Assembly (NCBI GenBank): GCA_016706255.1
Contig: JADJJZ010000029.1
Coordinates: 930,001-994,000 of the forward strand
Origin: Bacteroidota bacterium
Lineage (GTDB): Bacteria > Bacteroidota > Bacteroidia > Chitinophagales > BACL12
Length of the DNA: 64,000 nt
Direction: 5' to 3'
The first letter of the stretch is position 1; every line of letters begins with the position of its first letter. This document shows positions 56,535 to 64,000 of this stretch, in pieces. Both the position numbers and the translations under genes were made by a program. A model generated the notes under the pieces. It saw nothing but the letters and a program-made list of their open reading frames with translations. It had not been told where the DNA came from and made no database searches.

Positions 56535-57053
56535 TTAATAATTAACATTAATTGTTGCAGGGTTTTCAATATTTATATCTGAGTCAAATCGCATTAATAT
56601 CAAGGTCAAATCTTCAATATAGCTCATGGTTTCCGGCTTATTTAATGAACATAAATAATATTTAAATTCAGTAAGGACGACTCCCAAACTTAATTTATTG
56701 TTAATCATAACTGTATCTACATTATCTTTTGAATTTATAAATAAACAAAGGTATTTAGGGCAATCTTCGAGGCTGGCCGATACGTCATTGTTTTTATTTA
56801 AAATTTCTTTAAACTGAATAATTATTTCTTCAAACAAGATACTATCTATAATAGTTAAATTTACATCGCCCGGGTTAAAGCTATCTATCATAGCATATGC
56901 TCTGCTGAAATTGGAGCTAAGCGTATCATCTGATAACGTAACAGGCATAATAGTTTTGTGGCAATATCCAACATGCTTAAGTAATAAAACATCCACCTGT
57001 GCATAAACTGCACTATTCACGAAAAACAAAAATAAAATTGATAGTTTCATCAT
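56535..57053 (-). CDS. exported immunity-like protein, 172 aa
   Basis: A signal peptide (MKLSILFLFFVNSAVYAQ) and a mixed alpha/beta body (ALIDS-type pattern with ILFEEIIIQFKEILNKNN). It overlaps by 4 bp (ATGA) the stop of a Rhs tip remnant, the arrangement seen for cognate pairs at tips 4 and 6. So it is the immunity half of a mostly deleted cassette. Confidence 0.7.
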   Translation of the reverse strand: MMKLSILFLFFVNSAVYAQVDVLLLKHVGYCHKTIMPVTLSDDTLSSNFSRAYAMIDSFNPGDVNLTIIDSILFEEIIIQFKEILNKNNDVSASLEDCPKYLCLFINSKDNVDTVMINNKLSLGVVLTEFKYYLCSLNKPETMSYIEDLTLILMRFDSDINIENPATINVNY

Positions 57054-57217
57054 TGTACTAATTTTTTGGCTTGCCCACTTGGATTCTCATTTAAAACTGT
57101 TTGATGATATTCAGAAGGCGTATCCGTAAGTAATAATTATAGTGTTTTAATATCACCATTACTATTTATAACATAGCCCCAAGGTATTTTCTTATTATTT
57201 ACAATAATTTAGGCTAG
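57050..57217 (-). pseudogene. remnant of a Rhs tip C-terminus
   Basis: A frame without start reads NNKKIPWGYVINSNGDIKTL, one in-frame TAA, then LLLTDTPSEYHQTVLNENPS and GQAKKLVQ to a stop that overlaps the start of the 172-aa gene. Its position directly upstream of an immunity gene marks it as the end of a lost toxin tip. No core or header sequence remains. Confidence 0.55.
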
Positions 57218-57326
57218 GTTAGTCAAAGGCAGAACAAAACAGCCAATGTAAATATAAAAAATGAATTCCGAAGTTGCAAAAGTAGATATTCCACCAAACG
57301 AAGGACACGAAAGAATTAGATGTTAT

Positions 57327-57869
57327 CTAAGGATTTATACAATGAAATGTTGTCGGAAAATATAGATGGCTATATTCATTTATCAGATATTTTGAATTTA
57401 TGAAATCTATCCACTTTTTATGATAATATTTTATAGTGAAAGTGCTATCGTTTATTAGTGAGACATCAAAAAGTAATGAACCGGTTGATGGTGCATCAGT
57501 ACCAATAAACATTTCATTTTCTTTATAATACACTGAAATTATATCATTTTTCAATCTATAACTGAATTCTGCTCCATCGGGTACATTAAATATCATACTT
57601 ACATACCCACCAGTATCAAAAGTAATATTAGGATAATACGCTTCACTTATAAGCATAACTTCATTATTTTCAAAATTTAAAATTTCGTTAATTGTGTTAA
57701 AATGTAAATATTCAATAACACCATTGTTACTATCTATGGGAACCGTTCTTTCTGGTTTATTTTTATTTGAACTATTTCCTTGAACGCCATTTTGATTCTT
57801 TTCCCTATTATTGCAGGAAAGTATACCTATAACCAATATGATGAGGAATGTTTTATTTCTATTCTTCAT
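57327..57869 (-). CDS. lipoprotein, immunity-like, 180 aa
   Basis: The start MKNRNKTFLIILVIGILSCN at 57869 is chosen, as it gives a standard lipoprotein signal (LSCN). A low-complexity N/K/S linker follows, then a beta-rich domain (YVSMIFNVPDGAEFSYRL). No family is recognised. It is in the run of orphan immunity-like genes. Confidence 0.65.
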   Translation of the reverse strand: MKNRNKTFLIILVIGILSCNNREKNQNGVQGNSSNKNKPERTVPIDSNNGVIEYLHFNTINEILNFENNEVMLISEAYYPNITFDTGGYVSMIFNVPDGAEFSYRLKNDIISVYYKENEMFIGTDAPSTGSLLFDVSLINDSTFTIKYYHKKWIDFINSKYLINEYSHLYFPTTFHCINP

Positions 57870-58023
57870 GTTCAGTAGCCATTTTGCGTTATTAAATATA
57901 AAAATATTTAAGGAACTCATAGTATTAACTTTAAATATCAATAGAAATTTTTCAACTCAATTTAGTACCCTTTCGGTAACTTCAATTTCGAAAATTATTC
58001 AACTTATTAAAAATATTTAAAAT

Positions 58024-58512
58024 TTAAAAATATCCCCTAACCTTTTTTCTGTTATATCTCTCCATTTTTATTAAATGACCATTTTCGTAATATTTCCATA
58101 CACCATATTTCAAATTCAAATAATATTTGCCTTTAGTTTCTATTTGTTGGCGTGGAGAATAGGCTTTATATATGCCATGCTTAATATAAGATGGATAAGA
58201 AATAACTGTCATAATTTGGACTGAGTCTCTAATTCTATATAAAGTATCTACATTTACCACTAATTTAATTTGTATTACCTCCTTTAATTCATTATTTTCA
58301 AATTTCTGAAGTAATTGTTTGCGATTTCGTTCTGTATAAATAAATGCTGTATCCTTATTGAAGATGTGAATGGTATCCTTTTTAGTGACGGCAGATTGTT
58401 TGTTTGTACTTGCTATTGTGGATATAGGTTTAGCAAGTGGCGCATTTTGCCCAATAGTTAAGGAAATATTTATAATAAGGAGAAGAAGTAATTGGTATTT
58501 CGTAGGAGGCAT
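58024..58512 (-). CDS. YwqK/MORN-like exported protein
   Basis: A 162-aa protein with a signal peptide (YQLLLLLIINISLTIGQ). Its C-terminal MORN_2-type strands (YIKHGIYKAYSPRQQIETKG, KYGVWKYYENGHLIKMERY) are of the kind seen in YwqK-family antitoxins and immunity protein 2. Likely an orphan immunity protein. Confidence 0.7.
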   Translation of the reverse strand: MPPTKYQLLLLLIINISLTIGQNAPLAKPISTIASTNKQSAVTKKDTIHIFNKDTAFIYTERNRKQLLQKFENNELKEVIQIKLVVNVDTLYRIRDSVQIMTVISYPSYIKHGIYKAYSPRQQIETKGKYYLNLKYGVWKYYENGHLIKMERYNRKKVRGYF

Positions 58513-58651
58513 AATAAAGAGGGGTTTAAGGTTATTTTATTATTCGCAATTTCCTTACTGTGAATTTTAGGTTATTTCAATTATTTCATTCAGCAAATAT
58601 CAAATAAGAATTACTTTATTTTTTATTAAAACTAATATAAATCTCATATCC

Positions 58652-59173
58652 TCACAAATTATTTGAATAATAAATTGTATCGCTATAAACATATTTATTT
58701 GGTAAATATCTGTTATTTTCAAATGTAACCTTATTAAAAACTACCTTTAGTGATTGGCATGTTGCTGATTGGTAATAATATTGAATTTCCCCATCGATAG
58801 GAATTAAAATAGCAGGCGCTTCAGCATTTACAACAATTATGTCTGAACAAAAATATGGAATCGGGCCATGTTCATAAACCAAATATTTTAAAATACTGTC
58901 ATTTTTACTTAATGCTATTTCACCTGTGTTACTATTTTGCACATATTCCATTGGCAAATGGAAACTAAGATATATTTTTGGAAAAAAGCTTGTTTCCGCT
59001 AAATCAGGTTGTATTTCTTTAATGAAACTAAAAAATCCACAAAATTGAAGTGTAGAGTCGGATGAAAATGATTCGCAGTCAATTATACTGAAGTTATGTG
59101 TTCGCTGCTTATTACTTCGACTGCAAGAAACCGAAAGCAGCAAACTTAGTATTATTAAAATAAATTTTGACAT
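58652..59173 (-). CDS. lipoprotein, immunity-like, 173 aa
   Basis: A lipoprotein signal (FILIILSLLLSVSCSRSN, lipobox VSCS) and a beta-rich body (FPKIYLSFHLPMEYVQNS). No family recognised; 74 bp from the next lipoprotein gene on the same strand. Confidence 0.65.
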   Translation of the reverse strand: MSKFILIILSLLLSVSCSRSNKQRTHNFSIIDCESFSSDSTLQFCGFFSFIKEIQPDLAETSFFPKIYLSFHLPMEYVQNSNTGEIALSKNDSILKYLVYEHGPIPYFCSDIIVVNAEAPAILIPIDGEIQYYYQSATCQSLKVVFNKVTFENNRYLPNKYVYSDTIYYSNNL

Positions 59174-59247
59174 AGACCAAATTTATATTTAAAAATTGCT
59201 AACAGAAAAAAAGCATCTAAAATTGAGTTAATTCACAATAAATTTAC

Positions 59248-59883
59248 TTAATAAATTACTAACTTTTTAGTCAAATTAAGTTTTCTTCCTGAATCGAAAA
59301 TAACGTCAATTTGAAGGAGGTAATCTCCTCTGGGAATATTGTTATTGTTAAAAAGTAATCTTATACCTGCATTAATGTTAAAAATATATTTTGAGCGTTC
59401 CTCACAACTGTTGAAGCTTTGTGTAAAATCATCCAAGCTGAGAAAATAACGCGTAGAATCAGCAAATTTAACCATGGAAATGCCTGGTTGACTATTCGAA
59501 ATTACATAATTCGTTTGAAAATTGATTGGACCTAGTAGTGTATCTATTTCTAAAAGTAATTTTTCTCCTATTAGGGTTATTTGCATTGAGCTTATTTTCT
59601 CCTCCGAGCATTTTTCACCACGTTGCGAAGGTAAATAATGTTTATTTTTTTCTTTGTAGTAAAAACTGACTTTAGGGTCGATAAGGACGTATGCGTCAGT
59701 ATTTTGACTTATTGAATCGCAACAAGCTATTTCTGTGTACCAATCATTTTGCGATTCAATATTAAAAAAATGGACATCAATACTATCAATTTTATAGTAA
59801 TAGTAAGCTTTTCTTGCACAACCTAAGTTCAAGGCAAAAACAAGACAGATTAAAATTATATTTTTCACATATCCTACGGTCAT
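59248..59883 (-). CDS. lipoprotein, 211 aa, unknown
   Basis: A lipoprotein signal (IILICLVFALNLGCARK, lipobox NLGC), followed by YYYYKIDSIDVHFFNIES and a C-terminal beta-sandwich-like part ending FDSGRKLNLTKKLVIY. It lies 14 bp from a cytoplasmic 116-aa gene upstream, so the two may be co-transcribed. Confidence 0.65.
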   Translation of the reverse strand: MTVGYVKNIILICLVFALNLGCARKAYYYYKIDSIDVHFFNIESQNDWYTEIACCDSISQNTDAYVLIDPKVSFYYKEKNKHYLPSQRGEKCSEEKISSMQITLIGEKLLLEIDTLLGPINFQTNYVISNSQPGISMVKFADSTRYFLSLDDFTQSFNSCEERSKYIFNINAGIRLLFNNNNIPRGDYLLQIDVIFDSGRKLNLTKKLVIY

Positions 59884-59897
59884 ACTTTAGATGCTTA

Positions 59898-60248
59898 TCA
59901 TTTTGCCGCCTGCAACAATCTTTTTTGTAATACTAAATCGTTTTCAAGCGCTGAAATTTCATTAGATTCAATCAAATTACAAATAAACTCCAAATCTGCA
60001 ATTGCCTGCATATAGGTGTAATCCTTATTAACAAGTTTAAAATTATGTTCTTTGGCATCACACAAAATATCTAAATACGAATATAACAAATTTGGGAAGT
60101 TATTTTTGTCGGCCAGGTTATTTTTTTGTGTAATGTTGAGCCACTCGGTATCCAAATCAAAACCAGGTTCGCTTTTATTTGTCCGGAGCCAATTCACAAT
60201 TTTACTCAGTAGTGTATGTAAGTCAGAATAAAAATGCATTTTATTCAT
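59898..60248 (-). CDS. cytoplasmic helical protein, 116 aa
   Basis: A charged, helical protein without signal peptide (MNKMHFYSDLHTLLSKIVNW). This differs from the exported neighbours; if an immunity protein it would act in the cytoplasm. No family was recognised. Confidence 0.6.
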   Translation of the reverse strand: MNKMHFYSDLHTLLSKIVNWLRTNKSEPGFDLDTEWLNITQKNNLADKNNFPNLLYSYLDILCDAKEHNFKLVNKDYTYMQAIADLEFICNLIESNEISALENDLVLQKRLLQAAK

Positions 60249-60323
60249 AAATAAGATTTCGCATTTTGAAAATTTATTTGTTTCAGAAATACCCTTATTT
60301 GATAAACCAGATTATCATACCAC

Positions 60324-60893
60324 TCATAATTTCACCCCTTTAGTAAATGGAAAAACAATAATATCCAAACCAACCAACATACCACTTTTTGCATAGTGAA
60401 CTGCGTTATTATAACCCTGGTTCGGTCCTGCTATATGCACTATTTTATAACCTGCGATATTATCTGAATAACCGATATTAATTTGAATAGCCGCTGTTTT
60501 ATCTAACCAAAACCTTGCGCTAATATTATTTTGCAGGAATTGAAGGGCTGAAATGTTGTAATAATCTATATTAAGTTCATCTAGTTCATATCGAATTTGA
60601 CCCTTCGCCCAATATGAATAATTTACAGAAAGATAAGTTTCAAACCATTTTGCATTATCAAAAATTCGAAAGTTAATGCCTGCCCCTGCTGCATAGGAAC
60701 TGGCGAGCCCGATGCCCGCATTTAGCTCTAAACGTTGATGAAACGGCTTTAAATTATATGCATAAAACACGCCCCAAGCTCCATAATGCATTTTTGCCCC
60801 TCCACCGGTTCCAATACCCGAATTAGCATATCGTTCTACCTGAGCATTTAAAGTTGAGCAACAAATTAGAAATAAAACGAATAGTGCTTTCAT
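60324..60893 (-). CDS. outer-membrane beta-barrel protein, 189 aa
   Basis: A signal peptide (MKALFVLFLICCSTLNAQ), then glycine-rich alternating strands (GAGINFRIFDNAKWFETYLS, FWLDKTAAIQINIGYSDN). It ends LDIIVFPFTKGVKL. Probably a small outer-membrane barrel. Not obviously part of the toxin array. Confidence 0.65.
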   Translation of the reverse strand: MKALFVLFLICCSTLNAQVERYANSGIGTGGGAKMHYGAWGVFYAYNLKPFHQRLELNAGIGLASSYAAGAGINFRIFDNAKWFETYLSVNYSYWAKGQIRYELDELNIDYYNISALQFLQNNISARFWLDKTAAIQINIGYSDNIAGYKIVHIAGPNQGYNNAVHYAKSGMLVGLDIIVFPFTKGVKL

Positions 60894-61023
60894 TTGTAAA
60901 ATTTGTTGTTTGCAGGGGACCCTAAAATTTTTAATTAATTAAAAATGCAAAAATTTCAAAAATTAATTGACTTTTTAAACCGTTTAATCTTCCCATGATT
61001 CGCAGATAAAGATAGAACTTCAA

Positions 61024-61428
61024 TTATTTTTTTGGTATAAATAAATAGAAAAATATGGCATAACTACTTATAAAATAAAGCCAAATACTAATTGTTCTTT
61101 TGAATCGTAAACTTTCTGATTCCGTCATATAGTTGATTCGCTTCAAAACATCAGTTCGATGAAATAATTTGACATTTAATACAATAAGGAGGATAAAAAT
61201 AATTGAAGCTGAAATTATAATAATTGTTTCACTAAATAAATTCGGAATTTTTAACAAAATTGCAATGCTACTCAAATTTGCAAGCTGTGCCAAAGCAATG
61301 TTCTGACTTGCGTAAAGCCATGGCATCGTTGTTTTACCCCTTAAAGTGTAATAATTTAACAATCGAATAAAAATATACGAATAGCATGCTTTCAACATAA
61401 TACAATAAAATATGTTGTTGAATACCAA
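61024..61428 (-). CDS. small membrane protein, 134 aa
   Basis: Four hydrophobic segments (residues 5-27, 40-60, 68-92 and 108-130), with a short charged loop. An ATG at 61395 is an equally good start. It resembles in size and topology the membrane immunity candidate 7b, but no sequence relation was seen. Confidence 0.6.
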   Translation of the reverse strand: MVFNNIFYCIMLKACYSYIFIRLLNYYTLRGKTTMPWLYASQNIALAQLANLSSIAILLKIPNLFSETIIIISASIIFILLIVLNVKLFHRTDVLKRINYMTESESLRFKRTISIWLYFISSYAIFFYLFIPKK

Positions 61429-61476
61429 TCAACAAACCCCACTAAAACTAAAAATAACAATAAAAACCAAATGCTA

Positions 61477-62454
61477 TTAGCGGTACAACACTTCCTTCAC
61501 CACCTTAACCACCTTGGTTGCATCGGGTAAATAGGCGTTAACCAGGTTGCCTGCATAATGCATGCTGGTGTCGGCTCCGTTTACGCGGCGAACGGGTGCA
61601 TCTAAATAGTCGAAGGCATCTTTTTGTAACTGGAAGCCGATTTCGGAAGCAATACTGCCAAATGGCCAACTTTCATCAACTACAACCACGCGGTTGGTTT
61701 TTTTAACGGAGGCTACTATGGTTGCCATATCGAGCGGACGAATGGTGCGCAAATCAATTACTTCGGCGCTGATATTTTCTTTTTCTAATTCTTCTGCAGC
61801 TTTTAAAGCTACTTTCATCATTTTATTGAATGATACAATGGTAACATCTGTTCCTTCACGTTTCACTTCTGCCTTACCAATCGGAATGTAATATTCTTCT
61901 TCAGGAACAAATCCCATATCGCTATACATCATCTCACTTTCCATAAAAATAACCGGGTCGTTATCGATAATGGCCGATTTTAATAAACCTTTTGCATCAT
62001 AAGGGTTAGAAGGAGAAATAACTTTCAATCCCGGAACATTGGCATACCAGTTTTCAAACATTTGTGAATGTTGCGCTCCAAGCTGACCTGCAGAACCGGA
62101 TGGGCCACGAAATACAATAGGGCAATTAAACTGTCCCGCGCTCATAGCCAGTGTTTTAGCGGCAGAGTTCACAATTTGGTCGATAGGTAACAAGGCAAAA
62201 TTGAAGGTCATAAACTCGATAATAGGTCGTAACCCGTTCATTGCAGCGCCTACACCGATGCCGGCAAATCCAAGTTCGGCAATGGGTGTGTCGATTATAC
62301 GTTTTTCGCCAAACTCCTCCAGCATACCCTGGCTTACCTTGTAGGCACCATTGTATTCTGCTACTTCTTCACCCATCAAAAAGATGTTGCTGTCTTTGCG
62401 CATTTCTTCGCTCATGGCCTCACGTAAAGCCTCACGCATTCGTATTTCTCGCAT
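61477..62454 (-). CDS. pdhB: pyruvate dehydrogenase E1 component, beta subunit
   Basis: A 325-aa transketolase-like beta subunit. Motifs are MGEEVAEYNGAYKVSQGM, IIDTPIAELGFAGIGVGAAM and VFRGPSGSAGQLGAQHSQ, then the C-terminal EVIDLRTIRPLD and VVVDESWPFGSIASEIG. The start MREIRMREALREAM at 62454 is chosen, as the upstream 15 residues have no counterpart in the family. With E1 alpha it decarboxylates pyruvate (or a branched-chain keto acid) and passes the acyl group to lipoyl-E2. LipA near 4.4 kb makes the cofactor. Confidence 0.95.
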   Translation of the reverse strand: MREIRMREALREAMSEEMRKDSNIFLMGEEVAEYNGAYKVSQGMLEEFGEKRIIDTPIAELGFAGIGVGAAMNGLRPIIEFMTFNFALLPIDQIVNSAAKTLAMSAGQFNCPIVFRGPSGSAGQLGAQHSQMFENWYANVPGLKVISPSNPYDAKGLLKSAIIDNDPVIFMESEMMYSDMGFVPEEEYYIPIGKAEVKREGTDVTIVSFNKMMKVALKAAEELEKENISAEVIDLRTIRPLDMATIVASVKKTNRVVVVDESWPFGSIASEIGFQLQKDAFDYLDAPVRRVNGADTSMHYAGNLVNAYLPDATKVVKVVKEVLYR

Positions 62455-62666
62455 TGTATTACCTGAATTTTCCGCAAAAATAGGAAATGTTACGCGCAAA
62501 GCCGAATCTAAACGCTTGTCACTAACATAATTAAGCCCGTTTTGAGCCTTGTTTTAGCCGTTATATTCAAAAACCTTATCCATACACCCTTTAGCCTAAA
62601 ATGAGCCATTTAAACTGAGGCCCAATAAACTGTCATAATTACAGTTTTAACCGGAAAAAATAGCTC

Positions 62667-62708
62667 AAAAAAAAGCCCCGCCGTTTCCGAGCGGAAACTA
62701 AGCGGAGC
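62667..62708 (-). terminator. rho-independent terminator of htrA
   Basis: On the minus strand, GCTCCGCTTAGTTTCC and GGAAACGGCGGGGC pair imperfectly around GCTC and are followed by eight T. Confidence 0.85.
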
Positions 62709-62748
62709 TCACATTTGAAAACCCAATTACCCTAAAACTTTAATATCT

Positions 62749-64000
62749 TTATAAACTTAACCCGTAATTATACAATTTGTTCGGATACGACGGGTAAAAT
62801 CCTTCAATTATTACATTCTGTCCACCTTTATCACTCAAAATCTTTGCCAAATCATTATAATTTACAATTTTTTTATCATCAACTGCTGTAATTATAAATC
62901 CTTCTTTAATTCTTGTCTGCTGATATATTTTTCCATTTTTAATTGCGGTTACTTTTACGCCGCCATCAACATTATAATATTCAGCTTCTCTTCCTGTAAC
63001 ATCCTCAGTTTCAACACCTAAACTTTTTACAATATCATTAACTTCTTTTTTTACAATTTCGGTGTTACCTTTTTGGTTCTTTAATAACACAACAATATTT
63101 TTTCGCTCTTTGTTCCGTAAAACACTAACATTAACTTTTTCACCCGGTCCGTATTTACTTAATTGTTCCTGTAATTCGGGAAATGAATTAATTGGAGCGT
63201 TATTAATATGTGTAACAATATCCCCAATTTCTATTCCTGCATCTTTTGCACCTGAGCCTGCAACAACATTACTTACATAAACACCACCAACATCTTCTTT
63301 AGTAACGTCAACTTCTACGCCTAAGTATGCGCGTTGTACAATTCCGTATTTTTTTAAGTCGGCAACTACTTTTTTAACAATATTAACAGGCACGGCAAAT
63401 GAATATCCTGCAAATGTTCCGGTAGGTGTTGCAATAGCGGTATTAATTCCAATTAATTCACCTTTTAAATTTACCAATGCACCACCGCTGTTACCGGGAT
63501 TTACGGCAGCATCTGTCTGAATAAATGATTCAACCGGAGTAGAAGCATTTTCGCCAAGAATATCAATTTTTCTGCCTTTTGCACTCACAATACCTGCTGT
63601 AACAGTTGATGCAAGATCAAAAGGATTTCCAACCGCCATTACCCAATCGCCAACACGAACTGAATCGGAATCACCATATTTTACATTCGGTAAATTTTTC
63701 ATGTCCACTTTTAAAACTGCAATATCTGTTGACGGATCTGTTGCTACTAATTCTGCTTCTGCAGTATGTTTATCATAAAATACCACCTGAATGGCATCTG
63801 CATTTTTAATTACGTGATAATTCGTGACAATATATCCATCGGCATCAACAATTACACCTGAACCTGAGGCCTGACCATTTGGATCGCCGTAGGAAAAATC
63901 GTCGCCAAAAAATTGACGAAATACATCATCTGTACTACTATACGATGTATTTTTGAAAACAGTTTTTACGTGCACAACAGATGGTGTGGTAAGTGCTGCA
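62749..64000 (-). CDS. HtrA/DegP-type serine protease, partial at window edge
   Basis: The frame runs off the right edge without a start, so the signal peptide and first residues are missing. The protease triad is complete: His in TNYHVIKNA, Asp in PSTDIAVLKVD and Ser in NPGNSGGALVNL. Two PDZ domains follow (YLGVEV...DIVTHINNAPI and GVKVTAIKNGKI...ITAVDDKKI). Envelope quality-control protease that degrades misfolded proteins. It ends with a strong terminator. Confidence 0.95.
   Translation of the reverse strand, partial: AALTTPSVVHVKTVFKNTSYSSTDDVFRQFFGDDFSYGDPNGQASGSGVIVDADGYIVTNYHVIKNADAIQVVFYDKHTAEAELVATDPSTDIAVLKVDMKNLPNVKYGDSDSVRVGDWVMAVGNPFDLASTVTAGIVSAKGRKIDILGENASTPVESFIQTDAAVNPGNSGGALVNLKGELIGINTAIATPTGTFAGYSFAVPVNIVKKVVADLKKYGIVQRAYLGVEVDVTKEDVGGVYVSNVVAGSGAKDAGIEIGDIVTHINNAPINSFPELQEQLSKYGPGEKVNVSVLRNKERKNIVVLLKNQKGNTEIVKKEVNDIVKSLGVETEDVTGREAEYYNVDGGVKVTAIKNGKIYQQTRIKEGFIITAVDDKKIVNYNDLAKILSDKGGQNVIIEGFYPSYPNKLYNYGLSL

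Noticed and set aside
57250..57356. Short plus-strand frame starting MNSEVAKVDIPP
   Set aside because: Only about 34 codons, no promoter, no family; overlaps the 3' end of a lipoprotein gene.

Overview
The window looks like the chromosome of an AT-rich, free-living Bacteroidota bacterium, probably near Chitinophagales or Saprospiria. The support is type IX secretion (T9SS) C-terminal sorting domains, many lipoproteins and outer-membrane barrels, Bacteroidota-only families (DUF4252, GIN/DUF2807, DUF4097), and promoters of the TTTG / TAnnTTTG type close to start codons. No rRNA, tRNA, CRISPR array or phage genes were seen.

Layout: 1-1257 holds intergenic repeats. 1.3-19.7 kb is mostly ordinary genome: a T9SS-exported beta-propeller protein, lipoyl synthase, OsmC, Mpl (murein recycling), an exonuclease, a polyprenol-phosphate glycosyltransferase, CorA, a CHAP amidase, two DUF4252 proteins, an operon with NlpC/P60 and SET-domain proteins, YbaB, a CoA-transferase, a metallophosphoesterase with DinB, and a fatty-acid desaturase. 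19.7-20.8 kb is a tandem intergenic repeat. 20.8-31.1 kb carries outer-membrane and secreted proteins. 31.4-36.1 kb is a D-amino-acid catabolic operon: a serine hydrolase/D-aminoacylase fusion, then DgcN-like and DgcA-like enzymes. 36.2-38.2 kb is an ECF sigma factor with a probable membrane anti-sigma partner. 38.4-39.1 kb is a cyanase with an unusual export signal.

The striking region is 39.4-54.9 kb, all on the minus strand. It is a tandem array of eight Rhs C-terminal tip cassettes with no full-length rhs gene in the window. Each cassette has a near-identical non-coding header of about 60-95 bp, a 310-367-aa ORF that starts right at the Rhs core (DPFGM...YGFNG...RLGRW), a different C-terminal toxin domain, and one or two small immunity-like genes that are nearly all exported or membrane proteins. 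Three tips carry zinc-peptidase motifs, one a JAB-like motif and one a CHAT/caspase-like His/Cys pattern. Two copies have stop codons where the others have the start ATG, which fits silent donor cassettes that recombine into an expressed rhs gene elsewhere. Two array spacers contain decayed 3' fragments of a cyanase gene, in the same orientation as the intact cyanase next to the array. From 54.2 to 61.4 kb follow orphan or decayed immunity genes and one toxin-tip remnant, so the array seems to have shrunk on that side. The window ends with pyruvate dehydrogenase E1 beta and a partial HtrA protease.

Several otherwise normal genes (exonuclease, corA, serine hydrolase fusion) are broken by single frameshifts. 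These could be assembly errors or real lesions; the sequence alone cannot decide.
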